Assembly (NCBI GenBank): GCA_964567785.1
Contig: CAZMOK010000057.1
Coordinates: forward strand, 1-18,137
Direction of reading: 5' to 3'
Source of the DNA: CAZMOK01 sp964567785
Lineage (GTDB): Bacteria; Bacteroidota; Bacteroidia; Bacteroidales; JAGOPY01
DNA: 18,137 nt
The position numbers and the translations under genes are program-made. The notes below the pieces were generated by a model. It had not been told where the DNA came from. It ran no database searches and was given only the letters and a program-made list of their open reading frames with translations. This document shows, piece after piece, positions 6,929 through 13,379 of this stretch (positions within the stretch are counted from its first letter, which is position 1; each line of letters opens with the position of its first letter).

Positions 6929-6936
6929 GATAAGTA

Positions 6937-6944
6937 CAAATATA
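6937..6944 (-). promoter_or_regulatory. -7 element (TATATTTG) between ftsH and the LUD gene
   Basis: On the minus strand TATATTTG ends 8 bases before the LUD start codon. No convincing -33 TTTG is seen (it would lie inside ftsH). It suggests an internal promoter with an almost leaderless transcript for LUD-cdsA-psd. Confidence 0.45.
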
Positions 6945-6951
6945 ATACAGA

Positions 6952-9096
6952 TCAGGATACATCCTTCGATTCGGTCTCAGGCACTTCCTCCTCTTTGTTA
7001 TCTTGCTTTTTTTCAGAAGGCTTTTTACTGCTTCCGGGTTTTTTCTTATCTACTGCAGATGAGTCTTTTGCAGAGGGTTTTTTGGAACTTTTATCAACCG
7101 CTCCTTCTTTTTCTTTTTTTGGCCCCGACCTGGGAGCTGGTTTTTTCTTTTCTTTTATCTCTTCGGCAAGGCCTGAATGGAATTCCCGTTTGCCGAATAT
7201 CTTCTCAAGGTCTTCACTGAAAATAACCTCTCTTTCGAGAAGGATAGTTGCAAGCTCATCAAGCTTCTTACGGTTCTTCTTCAGGATATCGACAGCTCTT
7301 TTATAGGCTTTTTCGACGAGGATTTTAACTTCCTTGTCGATGAGCTCTGCCGTCTTTTCACTATACGGTTTTTGGAAAGAATACTCTTGCTGGCCTGTTG
7401 AGTCGTAATAGCTTATGTTGCCTATTTCTTTGTTCAGCCCAAAATAGACGATCATATTGTAAGCTTGTTTGGTAACCTTTTCGAGGTCGTTCAGGGCCCC
7501 GGTCGATACTTTGCCGAAGACAACTTCTTCTGCGGCACGGCCCCCGAGTGCAGAAGTCATTTCATCATACATCTGCTCAAATGTGGTGATTTGCCTCTCT
7601 TCGGGAAGGTACCATGCGGCACCGAGTGCTTTGCCCCTGGGCACAATCGTCACCTTTACCAGCGGGTGGGCGTGCTCAAGCAGCCAGCTCACCGACGCGT
7701 GACCTGATTCATGGAAAGCGATAACCTTCTTTTCTTCCGGAGAGATGATCTTATTGCGTTTTTCCAGCCCACCAATGATCCTGTCGATGGCATCCATAAA
7801 GTCCTGCTTATCGATAAGGGTCTTATCCTTCCTGGCAGCTATCAGTGCGGCCTCATTGCAGGCATTTGCTATATCTGCCCCCGAAAAACCGGGAGTCTGC
7901 TTTGCCAGGAAGTCAGTATTGAGGCTTTTCTCATCAAGCCTGAGTTCTCTTGTATGGACCTTGAAGATGGCTTTTCTCTCCTCCAGGTCGGGAAGCTCCA
8001 CATGGATTTGCCTGTCGAACCTTCCGGCCCTGAGCAAGGCCCTGTCGAGAACATCGGCACGGTTAGTGGCAGCCATTATTATAACGCCCGAGTTGGTAGA
8101 GAATCCATCCATTTCGGTCAGCAACTGGTTGAGGGTATTCTCTCTCTCGTCGTTGGCACCTGTTAACTGGTTTTTACCCCTGGCCCGACCGATGGCATCT
8201 ATCTCATCTATGAAAATGATACAGGGTGCCTTTTCCTTTGCTTGCTTGAACAGGTCCCTGACCCGGGATGCACCAACACCCACAAACATTTCAACAAAAT
8301 CGGAACCCGAAAGGGAAAAGAAAGGTACCTGTGCTTCGCCGGCAACGGCTTTGGCAAGAAGGGTCTTACCGGTTCCCGGGGGGCCGACTATTAAAACACC
8401 TTTGGGTATTTTTCCACCCAGTTGTGTGTATTTTGATGGATTCTTTAAGAAATCCACAACCTCTTTTACCTCCACTTTTGCCTCTTCAAGACCTGCAACA
8501 TCATTGAAATTGATATTGACACTTGTGCTTTTATCGTATAACTGTGCTTTTGATTTTCCTATATTAAAGATTTGGCCTCCCGCGCCGCCTGCACCACGGC
8601 TCATCATTCTCATTATGAACAACCATATCACGACAAGAACGACGATGGGAATCACCCATCCAAGTATTTCACCGGACCAGTTACGGCGTATTTCATTGGT
8701 AATATATACCGGTTCGGCTATATTTTCCTGTGCCTCAGTTACCTTTTCTTCGAATGTATCGGGTGAGGAAGGAATATATTCATAGTGAGGGCCTCCGCTA
8801 AATCCCTGGTCCCTGACGTCTTCATACCTGCTGTCAGGAAGCCTCTCTTCCTTGATAGTGATCTCTGCTACTTCTTTATTGACAAGTGTAATTTTTTCAA
8901 CATCACTGTTCTTAAGCATCTGTTCCAGTTCACCCCAGTTGATCTTTTCCGTAGAGCCTGAATTGTTGAGTAGGATAGTTCCAAACAAGACCAGTGCGAT
9001 TACAGCATAGATCCAATAAAAGTTGAATTTGCCCTTAGGATTCTTTCCATTGGCTTTTTCGTTATTTTCCTGATTTTTATTTGAGGGTTCTGCCAT
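6952..9096 (-). CDS. ftsH: ATP-dependent zinc metalloprotease FtsH
   Basis: Membrane-anchored AAA+ protease that extracts and degrades misfolded membrane proteins and some regulators. It has 714 residues. N-terminal helix about 27-43; periplasmic domain about 44-142; second helix about 145-164. AAA module: Walker A GPPGTGKT (238-245), Walker B IIFIDEID (293-300) and second region of homology around ATNRADVLDRALLRAGRFDR (343-362). Zinc protease: HESGH (462-466), with Asp537 in ALNDLEK as the probable third ligand. Beyond about residue 645 there is a long Lys/Pro/Ser-rich, disordered-looking tail with an internal duplication (666-697). It follows rsfS by 33 bases on the same strand. Confidence 0.97.
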   Translation of the reverse strand: MAEPSNKNQENNEKANGKNPKGKFNFYWIYAVIALVLFGTILLNNSGSTEKINWGELEQMLKNSDVEKITLVNKEVAEITIKEERLPDSRYEDVRDQGFSGGPHYEYIPSSPDTFEEKVTEAQENIAEPVYITNEIRRNWSGEILGWVIPIVVLVVIWLFIMRMMSRGAGGAGGQIFNIGKSKAQLYDKSTSVNINFNDVAGLEEAKVEVKEVVDFLKNPSKYTQLGGKIPKGVLIVGPPGTGKTLLAKAVAGEAQVPFFSLSGSDFVEMFVGVGASRVRDLFKQAKEKAPCIIFIDEIDAIGRARGKNQLTGANDERENTLNQLLTEMDGFSTNSGVIIMAATNRADVLDRALLRAGRFDRQIHVELPDLEERKAIFKVHTRELRLDEKSLNTDFLAKQTPGFSGADIANACNEAALIAARKDKTLIDKQDFMDAIDRIIGGLEKRNKIISPEEKKVIAFHESGHASVSWLLEHAHPLVKVTIVPRGKALGAAWYLPEERQITTFEQMYDEMTSALGGRAAEEVVFGKVSTGALNDLEKVTKQAYNMIVYFGLNKEIGNISYYDSTGQQEYSFQKPYSEKTAELIDKEVKILVEKAYKRAVDILKKNRKKLDELATILLEREVIFSEDLEKIFGKREFHSGLAEEIKEKKKPAPRSGPKKEKEGAVDKSSKKPSAKDSSAVDKKKPGSSKKPSEKKQDNKEEEVPETESKDVS
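7006..7101 (-). repeat. Tandem duplication in the FtsH C-terminal tail
   Basis: Codons 666-680 (AVDKSSKKPSAKDSS) and 681-697 (AVDKKKPGSSKKPSEKK) are two imperfect copies sharing AVDK and SSKKPS. The segment is low-complexity and basic, outside the conserved protease. Confidence 0.6.
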
Positions 9097-9129
9097 TGTG
9101 TCTTTCCGGTTTTTTTCAATTAAGTTTTG

Positions 9130-9498
9130 TCAGTTTCCTGAGATCTCCCTGATATCAGCATCTGCCCAAAGTTTTTCCAGTTGATAGAAATTTCTTGTAT
9201 CCTCCCTGAAAACATGAACAACTACATTTACATAATCCAACAAAATCCATTCCGCATTTTGTAATCCCTCCTTATGCCAGGGATTTTCACCTGCTTTTTT
9301 ATCTGCTTCTTCAAGTACAGATTCTGCAATTGCTTGTACCTGAGGAGTGTTTGTACCGTGACAGATGATAAAATATTCAGCAACCGAGTTGGGAATATTT
9401 TTCAGCCCCATTAGGATTATGTCTTCTCCCTTTTTTTTCCTGATACCTTCTATAACAGCATTGGTAAGGACTTCTGTGGCGTTTCTCCGTTTCGTCAT
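9130..9498 (-). CDS. rsfS: Ribosomal silencing factor RsfS
   Basis: Binds ribosomal protein uL14 on the large subunit and blocks subunit joining when nutrients are low. The 122-residue protein fits the RsfS/Iojap/YbeB family, with the C-terminal signature WILLDYVNVVVHVF (84-97) followed by R-x-FY-x-LE-x-LW (102-111). The ATG at 9498 gives the usual N-terminus. It is first in the minus-strand operon with ftsH and divergent from birA across 149 bases. A TACTTTTG element lies 20 bases upstream. Confidence 0.95.
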   Translation of the reverse strand: MTKRRNATEVLTNAVIEGIRKKKGEDIILMGLKNIPNSVAEYFIICHGTNTPQVQAIAESVLEEADKKAGENPWHKEGLQNAEWILLDYVNVVVHVFREDTRNFYQLEKLWADADIREISGN

Positions 9499-9647
9499 TC
9501 AATCAACTGTTTACCAGGCAAAAGTAATCATTTATTACCAAAGGATTTTAAGATCACTCTTGCTGCGAAATGAAGCATCCGGCTAAAAAGATATAACATA
9601 AATACCCTATTATTGTTTAGTTTAGCCGTGATTTTAGGCACCTTAAA
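9499..9647. promoter_or_regulatory. Divergent promoter region rsfS / birA
   Basis: 149 bases between divergent starts. On the minus strand TACTTTTG (9526 to 9519) matches the -7 consensus for the rsfS-ftsH operon and predicts a leader of about 15 bases. On the plus strand only a degenerate TAGTTTAG at 9618-9625 is seen for birA. No clear -33 element is found for either. Confidence 0.55.
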
Positions 9648-10388
9648 ATGATAATAGGAAGAAAGGTAATAGAGAAGGATATCACCGGTTCGACCAACGA
9701 GTTTGCCGAAAGATTGCTCGGGATGGACTATATTCCTGAAGGAACCGTTATTACAGCCTCTTACCAGTCAGCAGGAAAAGGATATGGCAGCAATGTGTGG
9801 TACAGTGAAAAAGGTAAGAACCTGCTGATGAGTGTGATACTTCGGCCTTTAAGTCTTGAAGCCGGTGAGCAGTTCCTTATTTCAATGTTTGTTTCCCTGG
9901 GTATACGTGACATGCTGATGGAAGCAACAGAAGGCATCGATTTTAAGGTCAAGTGGCCCAACGATATTCTTGCAGGAGAAAAAAAGATTGCAGGCATATT
10001 GATCCAGAATGCCGTATCGGGTCGCTACATTGCCCATTCCATTATCGGAATAGGCCTGAATGTAAACCAGGACAATTTCCCAAAAGAGGCCGGAGAGGCA
10101 GTTTCCCTTAAGATGCTAACTTCATGGGAACATGAGCTCCCTGCTTGCCGGCAACATCTTTTCAAAAAATTGGATGAGCGACTCGCAATGGTAACCGGTT
10201 CACCTGGCAGGCTCAAGGAGGATTATCTTGGTTCGCTTTATCGCTATCGTAAAATGGCCGATTACGTGATCAATGAAAAGAGAGTTGAGGCGATGATCAC
10301 AGGCGTGGATGAATTCGGACGACTTTGCCTTGCCGGTAGAGGAGGGGAGGAATTTATCTGTGATATCAAAGAGATAAGATACCTCTGA
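9648..10388 (+). CDS. birA: Biotin-[acetyl-CoA-carboxylase] ligase (catalytic domain only)
   Basis: Activates biotin with ATP to biotinyl-5'-AMP and transfers it to a lysine of the biotin carboxyl carrier protein. At 246 residues it begins directly with the catalytic domain (GSTNEFAERLL at 14-24), so it lacks the DNA-binding domain of E. coli BirA and should not be a repressor. The biotin/AMP loop is AGKGYGSNVW (42-51). KWPNDI (102-107) and KKIAGILIQN (112-121, with the catalytic-type Lys) follow, then a small C-terminal SH3-like domain. The loop position of E. coli Arg118 is Tyr46. It converges on the SRPBCC gene with 18 bases between stops. Confidence 0.94.
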   Translation: MIIGRKVIEKDITGSTNEFAERLLGMDYIPEGTVITASYQSAGKGYGSNVWYSEKGKNLLMSVILRPLSLEAGEQFLISMFVSLGIRDMLMEATEGIDFKVKWPNDILAGEKKIAGILIQNAVSGRYIAHSIIGIGLNVNQDNFPKEAGEAVSLKMLTSWEHELPACRQHLFKKLDERLAMVTGSPGRLKEDYLGSLYRYRKMADYVINEKRVEAMITGVDEFGRLCLAGRGGEEFICDIKEIRYL

Positions 10389-10406
10389 CCGGCCTGCCTG
10401 CAGCTA

Positions 10407-10811
10407 TCAGGAACCGAACTGTTCACCAAGCTTTTCAGCCATAATATCAACAAGGTTCTGCAGAGGTCTGGATGCCATCATTTTAATCATCGGACTAAGT
10501 TCGGCCTCAAGTTCAATTTCAACCTGTGTTGTTTCCTTGCTTTCGAGAATATTGCATTTAAGTTCAAAGTCCACAGGGGTAATATCGCCCGAGGAGAGAA
10601 TGACCTTGTCTTTGTTCCTCTCAACTATTTCCATTGTAAAGGTTGAAAGACCTGAGATAGTAAATTCACAGCGGTCGCGTTCAGCCGACCACTCTTCCAC
10701 CTGGTCGGGCATCAGTGGTTCAAAATTGCGGAGATCCGAAATGAAGTTATATACTTCATCAGCGGCTGCCGGTACCAATTTCAGGGGGCTCTTGAAGCTT
10801 ACTTTCCCCAT
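10407..10811 (-). CDS. SRPBCC (START-like) family protein
   Basis: A 134-residue protein with the polyketide cyclase/START-like fold pattern. An N-terminal strand is followed by VPAAADEVYNFISDLRNF, alternating beta strands through the middle (CEFTISG, TMEIVER, KVILSS) and a long C-terminal helix from about 108 (PMIKMMASRPLQNLVDIMAEKL). The fold binds hydrophobic ligands in a deep cavity; the ligand here is unknown. Its ATG lies inside the end of pyrE in another frame, overlapping by 13 bases, so translation is probably coupled to pyrE. Confidence 0.83.
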   Translation of the reverse strand: MGKVSFKSPLKLVPAAADEVYNFISDLRNFEPLMPDQVEEWSAERDRCEFTISGLSTFTMEIVERNKDKVILSSGDITPVDFELKCNILESKETTQVEIELEAELSPMIKMMASRPLQNLVDIMAEKLGEQFGS

Positions 10812-11440
10812 TGCTTCGGTTTTTCGCGCCAGCTTAGCAGTGATTCAAGGTCGGATTCCTTGATATAATCGTTCTCCATGGCCTTTCTCACCAGGTAATG
10901 ATAATCGGAAAGCGTGTAGAGAGTGCACTGGGATTTGTGAAAGTTTTCATTCGAAATGTCGAGATCGTAAGTGAATATCGCGACCATTCCCTTTACTACA
11001 CAACCAGCCTCCCTTAGTGCTTCAACTGCCTTAAGGCTGCTTTTTCCCGTAGATATCAGGTCTTCTATAACAACCACAGACTGCCCTTTTTCAACCCTGC
11101 CTTCTACAAGGTTTTCCATCCCATGGCCCTTTTTTGAAGACCTCACATAGGCGAAGGGATATCCCAGGTCTTGTGCAACCAGGACACCCTGCGCAATGCC
11201 ACCGGTTGCAACCCCGGCAATGAGGTTTACCTCACCAAATTCTTCATTGATGATCCGCACCATTTGCTGGCGTATGTAGGTCCTTATCGTAGGGAATGAA
11301 AGAGTAACCCTGTTATCACAGTAAATGGGTGAAATTATGCCTGAGGCCCAGGTGAAGGGTTCTGAGGGACTAAGCTTTACTGCCTTTACCTGCAACAGGA
11401 ACTCGGCTGTTGTACCGGCTATTTCTTCATTAAAAATCAT
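10799..11440 (-). CDS. pyrE: Orotate phosphoribosyltransferase
   Basis: Joins orotate to PRPP to make orotidine 5'-phosphate in pyrimidine synthesis. The 213-residue length is normal. Visible are FTWASGIISPIYCDNR (29-44), AGVATGGIAQG (75-85), the lysine-rich flexible loop around SSKKGHG (101-107) and the PRPP-binding motif VVVIEDLISTGKS (122-134). The start MIFNEEIAG agrees with related proteins. A TATATTTG element ends 5 bases before the ATG, implying a transcript that is leaderless or nearly so. It is divergent from coaD and overlaps the SRPBCC gene by 13 bases. Confidence 0.96.
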   Translation of the reverse strand: MIFNEEIAGTTAEFLLQVKAVKLSPSEPFTWASGIISPIYCDNRVTLSFPTIRTYIRQQMVRIINEEFGEVNLIAGVATGGIAQGVLVAQDLGYPFAYVRSSKKGHGMENLVEGRVEKGQSVVVIEDLISTGKSSLKAVEALREAGCVVKGMVAIFTYDLDISNENFHKSQCTLYTLSDYHYLVRKAMENDYIKESDLESLLSWREKPKQWGK

Positions 11441-11527
11441 GATTACAAATATAGAGGATATTGGAATGATCCGTTTTAGAATTCTCTATTAGTTATTCAA
11501 TTAATATTAATTTTGTAAAAACGGCCT
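11441..11527. promoter_or_regulatory. Divergent promoter region pyrE / coaD
   Basis: On the minus strand TATATTTG (11453 to 11446) is a -7 element for pyrE. On the plus strand TAATTTTG (11508-11515) is one for coaD, with a predicted leader of about 7 bases before the ATG at 11528. Neither has a convincing -33 TTTG. Confidence 0.6.
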
Positions 11528-12013
11528 ATGAAAAGGATTGCAGTTTTTCCAGGTTCTTTTGATCCCATTACGAAGGGGCATGAGTCGATCGTAAGAAGGG
11601 CAGTGAGGGTTTTTGACGAAATATTTGTTGCAATAGGGGAAAATTCGGATAAGGTTACCTTCTTCAGTATTGAAAAGCGACTGGAATGGATCACAAAAGT
11701 ATTCGAAGACGAGGAGAAGGTAAAAACCGTAAGATATAACGGCCTTACCATTGATTTTTGCAAAGAAGTAAAAGCTGAATTCATTTTACGCGGTTTGAGA
11801 ACCTCGGCCGATTTTGAATTTGAGCGCAGTATCGGCCAGATAAACAAAAACCTGGACCCTGAAATAGAAACTGTTTTCCTGCTCACCAACCCTGAATTCA
11901 CAGCCTTGAATTCATCCATTGTAAGGGATATACTGCGCCACGGGGGTAATCCCTCTAAATTTGTACCCGAGGCTATTGCCCCGGATATACTCAGGCAAAA
12001 CAGGCCGGAATAA
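11528..12013 (+). CDS. coaD: Phosphopantetheine adenylyltransferase
   Basis: Fourth step of CoA synthesis: transfers AMP from ATP to 4'-phosphopantetheine to give dephospho-CoA. The 161-residue protein has the nucleotidyltransferase motif FPGSFDPITKGH (7-18, with TKGH in the T/HxGH position), RGLRTSADFEFE (88-99) and the C-terminal SSIVRDI (129-135). It is expected to be a cytosolic hexamer, as in other bacteria. It has its own -7 element and is followed 46 bases later by the TlpA-like gene on the same strand. Confidence 0.97.
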   Translation: MKRIAVFPGSFDPITKGHESIVRRAVRVFDEIFVAIGENSDKVTFFSIEKRLEWITKVFEDEEKVKTVRYNGLTIDFCKEVKAEFILRGLRTSADFEFERSIGQINKNLDPEIETVFLLTNPEFTALNSSIVRDILRHGGNPSKFVPEAIAPDILRQNRPE

Positions 12014-12015
12014 AT

Positions 12016-12056
12016 TATCTGTCAATAAAATCCACAGTAGTCCGTTTATTTAGATA
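12016..12056. other. AU-only hairpin between coaD and the TlpA-like gene
   Basis: TATCT and AATAAA (12016-12020, 12024-12029) pair with TTTATT and AGATA (12045-12050, 12052-12056), forming 11 base pairs around a small internal loop with a 15-base apical loop. All pairs are A-U except one C-G, so stability is low. It ends 3 bases before the ATG at 12060. Confidence 0.3.
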
Positions 12057-12059
12057 GAA

Positions 12060-13272
12060 ATGACTTCTCCAAGGCTTCTGGCGATCATCCTGGTGTTACT
12101 GGCGGGAGTGAATTCCCTGACGGCTAAATCTACAGTTGTGCAGGGCCATGCAAACCGTGCGGAAGGCTATGTCATCAGGCTGATCAAGTATAAGGATCTT
12201 CTTACACGCCTTGATTCCGTGATGGCAACCGATACCGTTGATAAAAACGGGAATTTCAGGCTGGAATGCGAAAATGATGAAATAACCTATGCATTCATTG
12301 ATGTAGAGTTCCAGCGTGCCGGGATCTACCTGGAACCCGGGAAGGAATTAATACTCGAAATCAATTTTGACCCTGAGCAAAGGCAAAGCCTTTATTTCGA
12401 CAGGCAGCCGCTTGAATATGCTGTTAAAGATGCACCTTCCGGTGACTTAAATAACTCTTTAATGGAGATCAACAGGGTGTACAATGACTTCATACTTGAA
12501 TATTTTAACGAGATCTACAGGTCGAGGAAGGAACATTTGATTGATACGCTCAGGCTGAAAATGAAAAACGCAGACGATTCTGGTACTGATTACGCAGCGA
12601 ATTACATAAAGTATAAGCTGGCATCGCTCGAACAGGCAGCAAGGATTAAAAGCAGGGAAGCGCTTGCAAACGAATTCCTCGAAGATGAAGAACTGTTGTA
12701 TGGTAATGTTGAATACATCTATTTTTTCGAGGAATTCTTTGATAAATACCTGCTTAACAGTACCGGAGAACTCAATCTCTCTGTCATTTTGACAATGTTC
12801 GCCGAAGATAAAAGTATCGATGAATTCATAAAAGTGGCCGGAAATGATACCTTTCTTTCAAGCCGGCGAATGACCGAATTTTTTCTGTTGAGTAACTTCA
12901 AGTCGCTGTACGGACATCCGGACATTCCGAGAATGCAGGTCATCGGTCTTATCAGGGAACTCGGCAGGGTTACCCAATACGCTATGCATACAAACATAAC
13001 GAATAACCTGGTTGAAAAGCTTAACAGGTTGAACCCCGGGACCGAGGCACCACCTTTTACCTTACCTTCCTCTGGGGGCGGGNNNNNNNNNNNNNNNNNN
13101 NNNNNNNNNNNNNNNNNNNNNNNNNNNNNNNNNNNNNNNNNNNNNNNNNNNNNNNNNNNNNNNNNNNNNNNNNNNNNNNNNNCTGATTTCGCCCGAAGGG
13201 AAAATAGTAAGTTACCCTGCCCCAAGGCCTAGCGAAGATCTTGAGACATTTATCTTCAGGCAACTGAAATGA
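12060..13272 (+). CDS. TlpA-like thioredoxin-fold protein, interrupted by assembly gap
   Basis: Before the gap there are 341 residues. A signal-peptide-like N-terminus (hydrophobic about 5-20, then SLTAKS) is followed by a beta-rich domain like those before TlpA domains in Bacteroidetes (about 25-110), a helical middle and PGTEAPPFTLPSSGGG (326-341), the usual opening of a TlpA/AhpC-like thioredoxin domain. After the 100 N, reading from 13183 gives LISPEGKIVSYPAPRPSEDL and nine more residues to TGA at 13270-13272, a typical end for that domain. This is a different frame from the upstream part if the gap is taken as 100 bases. The missing middle should hold the CxxC active site, so redox activity cannot be checked. 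Likely an exported thiol-disulfide protein. Confidence 0.78.
13083..13182. other. Scaffold gap (100 N)
   Basis: Exactly 100 N, the customary placeholder for a gap of unknown size. The flanking frames agree only if the true missing length is a multiple of 3, which 100 is not. Confidence 0.97.
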
Positions 13273-13276
13273 TAGG

Positions 13277-13309
13277 TTTACATAAAATTGAATATTTGGA
13301 GTAACTTTG
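13277..13309 (+). promoter_or_regulatory. Promoter for secA
   Basis: TTTA at 13277-13280 (three of four for -33), a 21-base spacer and TAACTTTG at 13302-13309 (exact -7 TAnnTTTG). Transcription would begin near 13314-13316, leaving a secA leader of about 60 bases, the longest predicted leader in this window. Confidence 0.65.
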
Positions 13310-13315
13310 CTTTGG

Positions 13316-13347
13316 CAATAATGCTTCATCCGGGGGTATGATTGTTG
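13316..13347 (+). promoter_or_regulatory. Predicted hairpin in the secA leader
   Basis: CAATAAT (13316-13322) pairs with ATTGTTG (13341-13347; seven pairs, one G-U). After a 4-base bulge, CAT (13327-13329) pairs with ATG (13338-13340) around the loop CCGGGGGT. The stem begins at about the predicted transcription start and covers the ATG of a short upstream reading frame. A regulatory role is inferred only. Confidence 0.4.
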
Positions 13348-13379
13348 TACAGATAAAGAAAAATGTAACTAAGAGATGA
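13338..13379 (+). CDS. Possible 13-codon leader peptide upstream of secA
   Basis: ATG at 13338 opens MIVVQIKKNVTKR and stops at TGA 13377-13379, overlapping the secA ATG (13376-13378) as ATGA. Its start codon lies in the 3' arm of the leader hairpin. Such overlaps usually reflect translational coupling, but a short frame this size can arise by chance. No signal peptide and no likeness to SecM is visible. Confidence 0.3.
   Translation: MIVVQIKKNVTKR

Noticed and set aside
7745..8785. Long open frame on the plus strand (346 codons)
   Set aside because: Antisense to the conserved AAA and membrane portions of ftsH; its translation is Ser/Leu-rich and has no family likeness.
13183..13232. C-terminal end read straight through the N run to TAG at 13230-13232
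   Set aside because: Wrong frame: it gives an unrelated short peptide, while the frame starting at 13183 gives a typical thioredoxin-domain end and a stop at 13270.
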